The notes beneath the pieces were generated by a model. That model had not been told where the DNA came from, made no database searches, and saw only the letters and a list, made by a program, of their open reading frames with translations. The translations under genes and the position numbers were made by a program. A stretch of 64,000 nucleotides of DNA from positions 6,450,501 through 6,514,500 of the forward strand of contig NZ_CP121648.1 in NCBI RefSeq assembly GCF_029714205.1, read 5' to 3'. Shown here piece after piece: positions 8,706 through 20,701 of the stretch. Origin of the DNA: Methylobacterium sp. CB376 (GTDB lineage Bacteria; Pseudomonadota; Alphaproteobacteria; Rhizobiales; Beijerinckiaceae). Within the stretch, counting starts at the first letter, position 1; every line of letters begins with the position of its first letter.

Positions 8706-9158
8706 TCAGCCCCGGGCCCGGTAGGGCGGCACGCCCTGATCCGGCAGCCAGAGCGAGGCGGGCGGCGCCCCGGTCTGCCAGAACACGTCGATCGGGATGC
8801 CGCCGCGCGGGTACCAGTAGCCGCCGATGCGCAGGAAGCGCGGCTCCAGCAGCCCGGCGAGGCGCTTGCCGATCGTCACGGTGCAATCCTCGTGGAAGGC
8901 GCCGTGGTCGCGGAAGCTGTGCAGGTAGAGCTTAAGCGACTTCGATTCGACGAGCCAGTTCCCGGGCACGTAGTCGATCACCAGGATCGCGAAGTCGGGC
9001 TGGCCGGTCACCGGGCAGAGCGAGGTGAATTCCGGCGCCGTGAAGCGGGCGAGGTAGTCCGTGTCCGGGTGCGGGTTCGGCACCCGGTCGAGCACCGCCT
9101 CCTCGGGCGAGCGGGGCAGGGCGGAGGACCGCCCGAGTTGCAGGGTTTCGTGCGTCAT
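8706..9158 (-). CDS. queF: NADPH-dependent 7-cyano-7-deazaguanine reductase QueF
   Basis: A 150-residue tunnelling-fold enzyme of the short, homomeric QueF type. It reduces preQ0 to preQ1 in queuosine tRNA biosynthesis in the cytoplasm. Diagnostic features are [12 protein letters not shown] with the nucleophilic cysteine, the NADPH-binding QueF motif [13 protein letters not shown], and the downstream FHEDCTV. The ATG at 9158 begins MTHETLQLG. It is convergent with the small exported gene and divergent from eno. No other queuosine gene is nearby. Confidence 0.95.
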   Translation of the reverse strand: MTHETLQLGRSSALPRSPEEAVLDRVPNPHPDTDYLARFTAPEFTSLCPVTGQPDFAILVIDYVPGNWLVESKSLKLYLHSFRDHGAFHEDCTVTIGKRLAGLLEPRFLRIGGYWYPRGGIPIDVFWQTGAPPASLWLPDQGVPPYRARG

Positions 9159-9171
9159 GCGCCCGATATAG

Positions 9172-10617
<1,446 letters not shown>

Positions 10618-10645
10618 CCGCGGGCCGCCCGTCGATCCGGACCGG

Positions 10646-10664
10646 GCGCGCCGCCACGGCGCGC
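10646..10664. terminator. Short GC hairpin between eno and ftsB
   Basis: GCGCGCCG at 10646-10653 pairs with CGGCGCGC at 10657-10664 across a 3-nt loop, 29 nt after the eno stop. There is no T run, so it may act as an mRNA-stabilising structure rather than a terminator. Confidence 0.4.
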
Positions 10665-10727
10665 ACCGGAAGCGCGCCGCGCGGCGGCCGTGAGGCTTCC
10701 TTAACCATCGCGGCCCAAGCTGCCGGC

Positions 10728-11039
10728 ATGGTCGTCCGTCGCCGCGCCCGCGCCCTCCTGCTCCCGCTCGCCCTCTACGCCGCCTCGGTGCTGGCGGTGG
10801 GCTACTTCCTGCGCGAGGCCGAGAGCGGCAGCCGCGGCCTCCAGGCCAAGCGGGCCCTCAAGATCCAGGCCTACAATCTCCAGAAGGAGCTCGACGCCGC
10901 CAAGGCGGACCGGGCCGAGTGGGAGCGGCGGGTCGCGCTGCTGCGCAGCGACCAGATCGACCGCGACCTCCTGGAGGAGCGCGCCCGCCTGATGCTCGGG
11001 CGCGTGCACCCGAACGACGTCGTCATCATCAATCCCTGA
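10728..11039 (+). CDS. FtsB/DivIC-type septum formation protein
   Basis: A 103-residue bitopic inner-membrane protein. After a basic start, one transmembrane helix spans about residues 9-28. A coiled coil (residues ~35-80, heptads around LQAKRALKIQAYNLQKEL) follows, then the family C-terminal block LLEERARLMLGRVHPND. It matches the septum initiator family, which bridges FtsL and FtsQ in the divisome. The position between eno and pdhA is the usual one for this gene. The ATG at 10728 gives a compact cytoplasmic N-terminus. Confidence 0.88.
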   Translation: MVVRRRARALLLPLALYAASVLAVGYFLREAESGSRGLQAKRALKIQAYNLQKELDAAKADRAEWERRVALLRSDQIDRDLLEERARLMLGRVHPNDVVIINP

Positions 11040-11237
11040 TTCGCGCCGGCGGGCGCGGGGCCCGGTGCGCGGACCGCCCCATGGGGCACGGGCCGCGCCC
11101 TCCTCCGCGCGGCCCGCCGGCGGCACTCCGGCCCGTTCCGGGCGTTTTCCGCTGCCGCCGCGGCATGGCGGGCCTCGCTTTCCGGCCTCGCCTGCCCTAG
11201 AAGGCGTTGGACTAAGGTCGCAGGCCGGGAGGCGCCG

Positions 11238-12278
11238 ATGGAAGCCGGGAGCAAGGCACGCCGCGAGGACAAGACCGCGAGCCCGCCCCCCGCGAACGCG
11301 CCGCACTTCACGCGCGACGAGGACGTGCACGCCTACAGCGAGATGCTGCTGATCCGCCGCTTCGAGGAGAAGGCCGGCCAGCTCTACGGGATGGGCCTGA
11401 TCGGCGGCTTCTGCCACCTCTATATCGGCCAGGAGGCCGTGGTGATCGGGGTCCAGATGGCCTCGAAGGAGGGCGACCAGGTCATCACCGGCTACCGCGA
11501 CCACGGCCACATGCTGGCCTGCGGCATGGACCCCAAGGGCGTGATGGCGGAACTGACCGGGCGGCGGGGCGGCTATTCCCGCGGCAAGGGCGGCTCCATG
11601 CACATGTTCTCCCGCGAGAAGAACTTCTACGGCGGCCACGGCATCGTCGGGGCCCAGGTCTCCCTCGGCACCGGTCTCGGCTTCGCCAACAAGTACCGCG
11701 GCGACGGGGCGGTCAGCCTGACCTACATGGGCGACGGCGCCGCCAACCAGGGCCAGGTCTACGAGAGCTTCAACATGGCGGAGCTGTGGAAGCTGCCCGT
11801 CGTCTACGTGATCGAGAACAACCGCTACGCCATGGGCACCTCGGTGACCCGGGCCTCGGCGCAGACGGACTTCTCGAAGCGCGGCGTCTCCTTCGGCATC
11901 CCGGGCGAGCAGGTCGACGGCATGGACGTGCGCGCCGTGCGCGACGCCGCCGCCCGGGCCATCGCGCATGCCCGGTCGGGGGAGGGGCCCTACATCCTGG
12001 AGATGCAGACCTACCGCTACCGCGGCCACTCGATGTCCGACCCGGCCAAGTACCGGACCAAGGACGAGGTCGCGCGGATGCGCGAGGAATCCGACCCGAT
12101 CGAGCAGGTCCGCAAGCGGCTGCTCGGCCCGCACAAGGTCCCGGAGAACGAGATCAAGGCGATCGACGCCCAGGTGCGGGAGATCGTCAACGAGGCGGCG
12201 GACTTCGCCACCAACGACCCCGAGCCCGATCCCGCCGAGCTGTGGACCGACGTCCTGCTCGAGCCCGCCCGCGCCTGA
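11238..12278 (+). CDS. pdhA: Pyruvate dehydrogenase E1 component, alpha subunit
   Basis: A 346-residue thiamin-diphosphate-binding subunit of the pyruvate dehydrogenase complex. The ThDP/Mg motif is visible as GDGAANQGQVYESFNMA near residue 164. The phosphorylatable-loop equivalent YRYRGHSMSDPAKYR and the N-terminal MLLIRRFEEKAGQLYGMG also fit. With PdhB it decarboxylates pyruvate and passes the acetyl group to lipoyl-E2. GGGAGG lies just before the ATG at 11238. It opens the pdhA-pdhB-(DUF5076)-(Uma2)-pdhC run, with gaps of 4-30 nt that indicate one operon. Confidence 0.97.
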   Translation: MEAGSKARREDKTASPPPANAPHFTRDEDVHAYSEMLLIRRFEEKAGQLYGMGLIGGFCHLYIGQEAVVIGVQMASKEGDQVITGYRDHGHMLACGMDPKGVMAELTGRRGGYSRGKGGSMHMFSREKNFYGGHGIVGAQVSLGTGLGFANKYRGDGAVSLTYMGDGAANQGQVYESFNMAELWKLPVVYVIENNRYAMGTSVTRASAQTDFSKRGVSFGIPGEQVDGMDVRAVRDAAARAIAHARSGEGPYILEMQTYRYRGHSMSDPAKYRTKDEVARMREESDPIEQVRKRLLGPHKVPENEIKAIDAQVREIVNEAADFATNDPEPDPAELWTDVLLEPARA

Positions 12279-12305
12279 CCCTCTCATCGGATCGACAGAG
12301 CACCC

Positions 12306-13799
12306 ATGCCGACCGACATCCTGATGCCCGCCCTCTCGCCGACCATGGAGCAGGGCAAGCTGGCGAAATGGCTCAAGAAGGAGGGGGATCCGGTCAAGCC
12401 CGGCGACGTGCTGGCCGAGATCGAGACCGACAAGGCGACCATGGAGGTCGAGGCGGTCGACGAGGGGATCCTCGCCAAGATCCTGATCGCGGACGGCACC
12501 GACAACGTCGCGGTCAACACGCCGATCGCCGTGCTGGCGGGCGAGGGCGAGGACGTCTCCGCCGCCAAGCCGAACGGCAAGGGCAGGGGCGGCGCCAAGG
12601 GCGAGGCGAAGGCTGAGGCCAAGACCGACGCGAAGACCGAAGCGAAGACCGAAGCGAAGGGCGCGCCCACGCCCGACATGCAGGACGAGGGCCGGGCCCG
12701 GGCGCCCGCGCCGGCGGCCAAGGGCAGCGACGACGCGCCGGTCGCCCCGGCCGCCCCCGCCACCATCACAAGCCGCAGCGCGGATCGGGCGATGGAGGAG
12801 ATCCCGGAGGGCACCGAGATGGTGACCCAGACGGTGCGCGAGGCCCTGCGCGACGCCATGGCGGAGGAGATGCGCCGGGACGAGGCGGTCTTCGTGATGG
12901 GCGAGGAGGTCGCCGAGTACCAGGGCGCCTACAAGATCACCCAGGGGCTGCTGCAGGAATTCGGCGCCCGCCGCGTCGTCGACACGCCGATCACCGAGCA
13001 CGGCTTCGCCGGGGTCGGGGTCGGGGCGGCCTTCACGGGGCTGCGCCCGATCGTCGAGTTCATGACCTTCAACTTCGCCATGCAGGCGATCGACCAGATC
13101 ATCAACTCGGCCGCCAAGACCCTCTACATGTCGGGCGGGCAGCTCGGCTGCCCGATCGTGTTCCGCGGCCCGAACGGCGCCGCCGCCCGCGTCGCCGCCC
13201 AGCACAGCCACGACTACGCCGCCTGGTACTCGAACGTGCCGGGCCTGAAGGTGGTGATGCCCTACACCGCCTCGGACGCGAAGGGCCTGCTCAAGAGCGC
13301 CATCCGCGACCCGAATCCGGTGATCTTCCTGGAGAACGAGATCCTGTACGGCCAGTCCTTCCCGGTGCCCAAGCGCGACGATTTCCTGGTGCCGATCGGC
13401 AAGGCGAAGGTGCACCGGGAGGGCCAGGACGTCACCATCGTGTCCTTCGGCATCGGCATGACCTACGCGCTCAAGGCCGCGCACGAACTCGCCGAGCAGG
13501 GGATCGGCGCCGAGGTGATCGACCTGCGCACGATCCGGCCGATGGATTCCGCGACGGTGGTCGAATCGGTGAAGAAGACCGGCCGCTGCATCACCGTCGA
13601 GGAGGGTTTCCCGCAATCGGGGGTCGGCGCCGAGATCGCCGCGCGGGTCATGGTCGACGCCTTCGACTATCTCGACGCGCCGGTGCTGCGCATCACCGGC
13701 AAGGACGTGCCGATGCCCTACGCGGCCAACCTGGAGAAGCTGGCGCTGCCGACCGTGGCCGAGGTGATCGAGGCGGCCAAGGCCGTCTGCTACCGGTAG
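12306..13799 (+). CDS. pdhB: Pyruvate dehydrogenase E1 beta subunit with N-terminal lipoyl domain
   Basis: A 497-residue protein. Residues 1-80 form a biotinyl/lipoyl domain with the modified lysine in ETDKATME. A linker rich in Ala, Lys, Glu and Pro follows, with short EAKTE repeats. From about residue 170 comes the transketolase-like E1-beta core ([43 protein letters not shown]). A lipoyl domain on E1-beta is characteristic of alphaproteobacteria, so the complex carries lipoyl groups on both E1 and E2. Start ATG 12306 follows pdhA by 27 nt. Confidence 0.97.
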   Translation: MPTDILMPALSPTMEQGKLAKWLKKEGDPVKPGDVLAEIETDKATMEVEAVDEGILAKILIADGTDNVAVNTPIAVLAGEGEDVSAAKPNGKGRGGAKGEAKAEAKTDAKTEAKTEAKGAPTPDMQDEGRARAPAPAAKGSDDAPVAPAAPATITSRSADRAMEEIPEGTEMVTQTVREALRDAMAEEMRRDEAVFVMGEEVAEYQGAYKITQGLLQEFGARRVVDTPITEHGFAGVGVGAAFTGLRPIVEFMTFNFAMQAIDQIINSAAKTLYMSGGQLGCPIVFRGPNGAAARVAAQHSHDYAAWYSNVPGLKVVMPYTASDAKGLLKSAIRDPNPVIFLENEILYGQSFPVPKRDDFLVPIGKAKVHREGQDVTIVSFGIGMTYALKAAHELAEQGIGAEVIDLRTIRPMDSATVVESVKKTGRCITVEEGFPQSGVGAEIAARVMVDAFDYLDAPVLRITGKDVPMPYAANLEKLALPTVAEVIEAAKAVCYR

Positions 13800-13803
13800 C
13801 CCG

Positions 13804-14085
13804 ATGGCCGAGAATCCCCGCTTCGAGGCGCTCTCGGTCCCGCCGGACGCCCTGGACCTGGGCGGCGTCGAGGTGCTGCGCGCCGCGGTGGTGGACGGGG
13901 CGGTGAGCGTCGCCCTGCGCCGCTCCTTCGACGATCCCGCCACCTGGGGCCGCCTGCTGATCGACCTCGCCCGGCAGGCCGCCCGCGTCTACGGGCGCGA
14001 GACCGAGATCTCGGAGGAGGAGGCCTTCGCGCGCATCCGCGCCGGGATGGAGGCGGAGAGCCTCGATCCCGACAGCCTCAACTGA
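13804..14085 (+). CDS. DUF5076 domain protein
   Basis: A 93-residue acidic cytoplasmic protein starting 4 nt after pdhB stops, so almost certainly co-transcribed. The sequence (VPPDALDLGGVEVLRAAVV, FDDPATWGRLLIDLARQAARVY, EEEAFARIRAGMEAE) matches what is known of DUF5076, a short family with no known activity that often sits in alphaproteobacterial pdh clusters. The pairing suggests a role tied to the complex. That is inference from position only. Confidence 0.75.
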   Translation: MAENPRFEALSVPPDALDLGGVEVLRAAVVDGAVSVALRRSFDDPATWGRLLIDLARQAARVYGRETEISEEEAFARIRAGMEAESLDPDSLN

Positions 14086-14096
14086 GGGCCGCCGGC

Positions 14097-14690
14097 ATGG
14101 CCGAGCCCGCCCCGCGCGGCGTCACCTCCGCGGACCTCGAAGCGGTCCCGGCGCCCCTCGTCGCCGAGATCATCGACGGGGTGCTGGAGACGCGGCCGCG
14201 ACCGCGGCACGCGATGGCGGCCGGCGAACTCGCAGGCGAACTCATCCCTCCCTTCGCGCCTCCCTTCGCGCGCGGGCGCGGCGGCCCCGGCGGCTGGGTC
14301 TTCATGATCGAGCCGGAGCTTCACTTCGGGCCGCAGGTGGTCGTGCCCGATCTCGCCGGCTGGCGGCCGGGCCGGCTGCCTGCCGAGCCGGCGACACCCT
14401 TCGTCGAGACGCCGCCGGACTGGGCCTGCGCGATCCTCTCGCCCTCCACGGCGCGGCTCGACCGCGGCCCGAAGCGCCGCATCTACGCGGAGGCGGGCGT
14501 CGCCCATCTCTGGCTGCTCGATCCCGCGGACGGCGTGCTCGCAGCCTTCGCGCTGACGGAGGGCCGCTGGCTGCTCGTCGGCACCGTCGGGCGCGGCGAG
14601 ATGGTGGCGCTCGCGCCCTACGACGCCGTGCCGTTCCCCCTCGACGACCTCTTCCCCCTGGACGCCCCGGCCGCTCCGACCGAGACCTGA
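14097..14690 (+). CDS. Uma2 family (DUF820) restriction-endonuclease-like protein
   Basis: A 197-residue protein with the PD-(D/E)xK fold signature of Uma2/DUF820. LVAEIIDGVLETRPRPRHAM is followed by EPELHFGPQVVVPDLAGWRPGRLP (acidic metal ligand in PDLAGW), AILSPSTARLDRGPKRRIYAEAGV and HLWLLDP. The family is abundant in cyanobacteria and some alphaproteobacteria, but its cellular role is unclear. It sits 11 nt after the DUF5076 gene and 4 nt before pdhC, inside the pdh operon. This looks like a later insertion that kept the transcription unit intact. Confidence 0.8.
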   Translation: MAEPAPRGVTSADLEAVPAPLVAEIIDGVLETRPRPRHAMAAGELAGELIPPFAPPFARGRGGPGGWVFMIEPELHFGPQVVVPDLAGWRPGRLPAEPATPFVETPPDWACAILSPSTARLDRGPKRRIYAEAGVAHLWLLDPADGVLAAFALTEGRWLLVGTVGRGEMVALAPYDAVPFPLDDLFPLDAPAAPTET

Positions 14691-14694
14691 CGCC

Positions 14695-16134
14695 ATGCCG
14701 ATCAACGTGCTGATGCCCGCCCTCTCGCCCACCATGGAGAAGGGCAACCTCGCCAAGTGGCTGAAGAAGGAGGGCGACCCGGTCAAGTCCGGCGACGTGC
14801 TGGCCGAGATCGAGACCGACAAGGCGACCATGGAGGTCGAGGCGGTCGACGAGGGCGTGCTCGCCAGGATCGTGGTGCCCGAGGGCACCGCGGACGTGCC
14901 GGTGAACGATCTCATCGCCGTGATCGCGGCGGAGGGCGAGGACCCGGCGCGCGTCGGGGCCGGGGAGGGGGCGGCGCAAGGGGCGGCGAAGGGGGCGGCG
15001 CCCCCGCCGCGGGATGAGGACCGCACGGAGGGCGGGGCGAGCCTCGCCTACGCGCGCGTGAACGAGGCGCCGGACGCCGCCAAGGCCGCGGCGAACGGGG
15101 CCGCGGCGAAGCCGAACGGCGCGGCGCCCGGCGGCGCCCCGCAGGGCGCCGCGCCGGCGGGGGGGCGGATCCTCGCCTCGCCGCTCGCGCGCCGCATCGC
15201 CAAGCAGGAGGGGATCGACCTCTCGCGCGTCCGCGGCTCCGGCCCGCACGGCAGGGTGATCGAGCGCGACGTGCGCGCGGCCCTCAAGGAGGGCCCGGCG
15301 CCGGCCGCCCCGGCGGGCGCCCCGGCGGCCGCGCCCGGCGGGGCGACCCCGCCCGCCGCCAAACCCGCGGCCGGCGCCCCGGCGGCCTCCGGCCTGACCG
15401 GCGACCAGGTCAAGGCGATGTTCGAGAGGGGGAGCTACGAGGAGGTCCCCCTCGACGGGATGCGCAGGACCATCGCCAAGCGCCTCGTCGAGTCGAAGCA
15501 GACCGTCCCGCACTTCTACCTCTCGCTCGATTGCGAACTCGACGCGCTGCTGGCGCTGCGCGAGCAGGTCAATGCGGGCGCCGGCAAGGACCGGGACGGC
15601 AAGCCGCTGTTCAAGCTCTCGGTGAACGACTTCGTCATCAAGGCGCTGGCGCTGGCCCTGCAGCGGGTGCCGAACGCCAACGCGGTCTGGGCCGAGGACC
15701 GGATCCTGAAGTTCCGCCACTCCGACGTCGGCGTCGCGGTGGCGGTGGACGGGGGCCTGTTCACGCCGGTGATCCGCAGGGCCGAGCAGAAGACACTCTC
15801 GACCCTCTCGGCCGAGATGAAGGACCTCGCCGGCCGCGCCCGCAGCCGCAAGCTGAAGCCCGAGGAGTACCAGGGCGGCGCGACGGCGGTGTCGAATCTC
15901 GGCATGTACGGCATCAAGGAATTCGGCGCGGTCATCAACCCGCCCCACGGCACGATCCTGGCGGTGGGGGCGGGCGAAGCCCGGGTCGTGGCCAGGAACG
16001 GCGCGCCGGCGGTGGTGCAGGCCATGACCGTGACGCTCTCCTGCGACCACCGGGTGGTGGACGGGGCGCTCGGCGCCGAATTGCTCGCCGCCTTCAAGAG
16101 CCTGATCGAGAACCCGATGGGGATGCTGGTGTGA
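14695..16134 (+). CDS. pdhC: Dihydrolipoamide acetyltransferase (E2) of pyruvate dehydrogenase
   Basis: A 479-residue E2 core protein. Residues 1-80 are a lipoyl domain (lysine near 43 in ETDKATME) almost identical at the DNA level to the one in pdhB. An Ala/Pro/Gly-rich linker follows, then the E3-binding domain at about 160-197 (ASPLARRIAKQEGIDLSRV, GSGPHGRVIERDV). The catalytic acyltransferase domain has its active-site His near 452 in HRVVDG. It transfers acetyl groups to CoA and scaffolds E1 and E3. The ATG lies 4 nt after the Uma2 stop. Confidence 0.97.
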   Translation: MPINVLMPALSPTMEKGNLAKWLKKEGDPVKSGDVLAEIETDKATMEVEAVDEGVLARIVVPEGTADVPVNDLIAVIAAEGEDPARVGAGEGAAQGAAKGAAPPPRDEDRTEGGASLAYARVNEAPDAAKAAANGAAAKPNGAAPGGAPQGAAPAGGRILASPLARRIAKQEGIDLSRVRGSGPHGRVIERDVRAALKEGPAPAAPAGAPAAAPGGATPPAAKPAAGAPAASGLTGDQVKAMFERGSYEEVPLDGMRRTIAKRLVESKQTVPHFYLSLDCELDALLALREQVNAGAGKDRDGKPLFKLSVNDFVIKALALALQRVPNANAVWAEDRILKFRHSDVGVAVAVDGGLFTPVIRRAEQKTLSTLSAEMKDLAGRARSRKLKPEEYQGGATAVSNLGMYGIKEFGAVINPPHGTILAVGAGEARVVARNGAPAVVQAMTVTLSCDHRVVDGALGAELLAAFKSLIENPMGMLV

Positions 16135-16256
16135 GGGGCCGCGCCCCGCCGCGCCCGGAGCCGCCCGCCGGGCGCTCCCGGCCCTGAGCCTCGGCGCCGC
16201 CCCGGTCCGGCGGCCGGCGCCGCCGTCATGCCCCTTCGCAACGCGAGCCGAACCCC

Positions 16257-17693
<1,437 letters not shown>

Positions 17694-17876
17694 CCTGATA
17701 AGACGAAGAAAGCCTCGCTCATCCAAAGACTTAGCTCGAAAACACTACCGAGGCTCATTCACGGCTGCCAACCCCTGAGGTGCCTCCAAACGGCATCTCG
17801 GGCATGCTCGGTGTGACAGAATTGTGCCAAGGGTCGGCGGCCAGATCGGCCCTAACCTCCTCGTCTCGAACGCTGA

Positions 17877-18431
17877 AATGGCGCCACTGAAGGGGAGGGG
17901 ACTCGGATCAGCGACGCCCCCAACGCCCCATCGGCAACTTACCTGAAGCCCCTCATCACCTTGGCTATCGAGACAGGGATGCGTCGTGGCGAGCTCCGCT
18001 CCATCACCTGGGTCGACGTGAACCTCAAATCTCGAACTGTGAAGGTGCAGAGGACCAAGAACGGTCACCCACGAACCGTCCCGCTATCCCCAACCGCCAT
18101 TCAGACCCTCTCGGGGATGGAACGAACCTCTGATCGAGTTTTCCCTGTGTTCCCCGGAGCGGTTGAGTTGGCGTGGAGGCGAATGCGGAGGAGGGCTGCG
18201 ATCCCTGACCTCCGCTTTCACGATCCGAGGCACGAGGCGGTTTCACGGTTGTTCGAGGCCGGGTTGAGCGTGTCCGAGGTCGCCATGGTCAGTGGGCGTC
18301 GAACGCCTGCCATGCTGTTCCGCTACACTCACCCGAAAGCCGAGGATGTGGCCACGAAGTTGGCAGGGAGCCAAGGGATGACTGCCCGAGGCAGGAGATC
18401 CTCTACTCGCTCAGGGAAGCCCAGACCGTGA
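17877..18431 (+). pseudogene. Truncated tyrosine recombinase/integrase, catalytic domain only
   Basis: The frame opens after a stop at 17874 and gives about 184 residues of the phage-integrase catalytic domain. It shows Arg in ETGMRRGEL, the beta-hairpin lysine region VKVQRTKNGHPRTVPL, the HxxR box as HDPRH, and the C-terminal tyrosine in LFRYTHP. The N-terminal core-binding domain is missing and there is no convincing start, so this is a 5'-truncated remnant. A second copy of the same C-terminal region lies at 21287-21495. It abuts the end of the pdh cluster and marks the left edge of the accessory region. Confidence 0.75.
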
Positions 18432-18907
18432 TCGCTCTTTGGCAAACCACCGGCAACCGCGTCCGGCCGCATTCGTCCATCGGCTAGAGCATTTTCCGAC
18501 GAAGTGGATGCCGGTTCGTCGCAGAAAATGCGGCAAGATCAAAGATCGAGAGCGGCACTCGATCACGTTGCAATTGGGTGCCGCTCTCGCGGCCACCCGC
18601 GCCCATCACCTTGCCAGATTTGTTCTTCCGGCTATCCATGGCCACACCATGCAGTAAGCTCTAAACCGGCCCGGTTCAAAATACCGGTCAGGCCAATCTT
18701 TTCACATTCTTTACTGAGATCTGCCGCACCGTAGCGCTTTGGCTTGAACCGCATCAACCACTTCAGCATCCTGAGATGCGATGGATTAATTATTTCTCAG
18801 ACGCCTTTTCTAGGGTCAACTGCGGCAGTTCAGATCAGATGAAGGGCAGCAACTCGTCTGAACAAATGCACGGCCGCACAGCACCAAGTCGGACTGAGGA
18901 GAACTTA
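18432..18907. other. Intergenic region with one copy of the 105-bp repeat
   Basis: Apart from the repeat at 18485-18589, no gene is recognised. GC drops clearly in 18650-18900 compared with the flanking core genes, consistent with acquired DNA. Confidence 0.5.
18485..18589. repeat. 105-bp intergenic repeat, copy 1
   Basis: Starts TAGAGCATTTTCCGACGAAG and contains two potential hairpins: ATTTTC...GAAAAT around TTCGTC, and AGAGCGGCAC with GTGCCGCTCT at its right end. The first ~60 nt match the copy at 27669-27773 almost perfectly. The second half differs, but compensating changes keep the stem. It resembles the palindromic intergenic elements of Rhizobiales. Confidence 0.8.
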
Positions 18908-20161
18908 TCAGTGTGCTAATCCAGCATGGGCCTTCAGTGTCGGCGGATTAATGGAAGAGCTTGGAAACGCATTGAAGGCGAATATGCCCGAACCACCGGT
19001 CAGGATCTGGGCCGCAATAGCATAACCGTACTTTGAAGTGCCGGTATATGTTGAATTGCCACCAAAGCTGAGGATCGCAGAAGGAGCATACAGCGTGCCG
19101 TTTAGCGCCATATCCCCCGTTCCACCCAAAGATACAGAAACGTTCGCAGGCGTGCTGCGGGATTGGAAAATCAGAATGCCGGCTTGATCTCCAGAATTTT
19201 GAGCAGTTAGCGTGATCGTCCCGCTTCCACTGAGGTTTAAGGTACTGTCCTTATCGAGAAATATAGTAAGACCTGAGCCGGTGATGCTGGTGCTGCCTGT
19301 AACACTAATATTGGCAGATTTGAAGTAGTATAAACCCGATTGTAAAGTCACGTTCCCACTCAGGCTAACAGTCCCGGAATAGGTGCAGTTCGTCGGAAAG
19401 ACACCAGACGAGATCGACGGATTGTTCACTGTGCATACGGGCTGTGCCGGCTCTGGGACATTCGCCAAAGGATCAACGAGCGAGGGACAGTTGATCTTAG
19501 GCCAAGGGCTGAACCCGGTACCAGAGTAGTTTCCAACGACGCAGATCTGCGAAGCGGTGATCGAGGATGACCCTCCCGTCCTAGCAGCCGTCGCCGATGA
19601 CGAGTTGACCTGAATGGGGCAGTTGGTCTGGAGGGCGCTGCTGCCCTTCGTTTGCAGCGAACCGGCGCTGGCCGGCTCGAGCACCATGACGCAGGCACCA
19701 CCATACTTCACGGCGACGCTGCTCGCAGCCATGTCCACGCTCGATACGCCGAGGATGCCGGCCACGTACGTTAGGACGGCATTGCCGTAGGCGGACGACC
19801 GGCGCGTCGTCACCTGCACCGCGTTCTGGCCGATCGCGCTGGGCGTAAACGTTTTCGAGGATGGATCGTAAACTCCAATCTGTATATCTGCACTTGTTGA
19901 CACTGTTCCAAAACCGACTGGAGTGTTTTTACTGACAAGGTCAAGGGCAGCTGCCATAACAGAGGATGAAGTTGGAAGCGCCATCACTGCACCAAGCGCG
20001 GCGGCGTCGGCTATCTTCTGAAGCTTCAGCTTACTGTAGTATAAATTTCCGGAGTCTATCGCCACAGCCGCAAATCCGACGGCGATCAGCATTCCGAACA
20101 GGCCGATGATCGATGCGCCGCCTTGCTTGTGCGCGGCGAATGCGACGAACCGCTGCCTCAC
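18908..20161 (-). CDS. TadG-like Flp pilus-assembly protein
   Basis: A 417-residue protein. An N-terminal class of pilin-like membrane anchor (ASIIGLFGMLIAVGFAAVAIDSGNLYYSK) is followed by KLQKIADAAALGAVMA, the TadG N-terminal signature. The rest is Ser/Thr/Gly-rich and beta-prone with repeated SGNVTL and TGSTSITGSG motifs, fitting an extracytoplasmic beta-helical region. The start GTG at 20161 overlaps the tadE-like stop (GTGA), so the two are translationally coupled. No tadA, tadB or tadC is present, so any pilus machinery lies elsewhere or is absent. Base composition is lower in GC than core genes. Confidence 0.8.
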   Translation of the reverse strand: MRQRFVAFAAHKQGGASIIGLFGMLIAVGFAAVAIDSGNLYYSKLKLQKIADAAALGAVMALPTSSSVMAAALDLVSKNTPVGFGTVSTSADIQIGVYDPSSKTFTPSAIGQNAVQVTTRRSSAYGNAVLTYVAGILGVSSVDMAASSVAVKYGGACVMVLEPASAGSLQTKGSSALQTNCPIQVNSSSATAARTGGSSSITASQICVVGNYSGTGFSPWPKINCPSLVDPLANVPEPAQPVCTVNNPSISSGVFPTNCTYSGTVSLSGNVTLQSGLYYFKSANISVTGSTSITGSGLTIFLDKDSTLNLSGSGTITLTAQNSGDQAGILIFQSRSTPANVSVSLGGTGDMALNGTLYAPSAILSFGGNSTYTGTSKYGYAIAAQILTGGSGIFAFNAFPSSSINPPTLKAHAGLAH

Positions 20162-20562
20162 GACGTTGGCTCCTGCTGCATCACTGCAGTGCAGTTAAAA
20201 GATTTTGTTCCATAGATGAGGCTAAAGAACTGCGTCGGCGTTGCCGAACTGAGAGGAACATTTGTTGTGACGGTATACTGGTTCTTGTTAGGATCAGTGC
20301 TCGACTGCGAAATTGTAACCGCGGCAGACGCTTGCGCCCACGAAGGCAGACGGAGGGCGATGATGCCGGCAACCTGCGAGGCCGTGATCCGGTTGGTCGC
20401 CAGTTGCCGGGCAGCGTCGTTCGTGGCGAACTCTGTGGTGCCAAGGGTGTACATGATCGAGCCGAACTCGATCGACCCCATGACGAGCGCGATCAGGATC
20501 GGAGCGACGACCGCGAACTCCGCTGCGGTTGCCCCTCTCTCATCAGATCCAAAACGTCTCAT
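20158..20562 (-). CDS. TadE-like pseudopilin
   Basis: A 134-residue protein starting MRRFGSDERGATAAEFAVVA, the TadE-like motif with the conserved Glu after the cleavage region. One hydrophobic helix (VAPILIALVMGSIEFGSIMY) follows, then a short periplasmic domain with one cysteine. TadE-like proteins are minor pseudopilins of Flp/Tad systems. ATG 20562 is preferred over TTG 20565. It is coupled to the tadG-like gene, and both sit between two integrase remnants. Confidence 0.85.
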   Translation of the reverse strand: MRRFGSDERGATAAEFAVVAPILIALVMGSIEFGSIMYTLGTTEFATNDAARQLATNRITASQVAGIIALRLPSWAQASAAVTISQSSTDPNKNQYTVTTNVPLSSATPTQFFSLIYGTKSFNCTAVMQQEPTS

Positions 20563-20701
20563 CAAAGGCTCACGCAGAAGTTGTGGATTTCCGCTTTGTA
20601 CTGTGAAGCCTAAGAACTTAAAACATGTTTAAAGCATTGCAGACTCTCGTATGCGCTCTGATGCCGCCATGAGATCGCCGATATGTCCCATGGCCCGTTC
20701 G

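Noticed and set aside
10701..13943. Very long minus-strand open frame across ftsB, pdhA and pdhB.
   Set aside because: It is low-complexity His/Asp/Gly/Arg sequence antisense to clear pdh genes, the usual shadow of high-GC codon bias.
17694..17876. Search for a tRNA or attachment site next to the integrase remnant.
   Set aside because: No tRNA-like cloverleaf or TTCRA arm is seen here. A 7-bp inverted repeat (AGCCTCG/CGAGGCT) is present but is too short to call.
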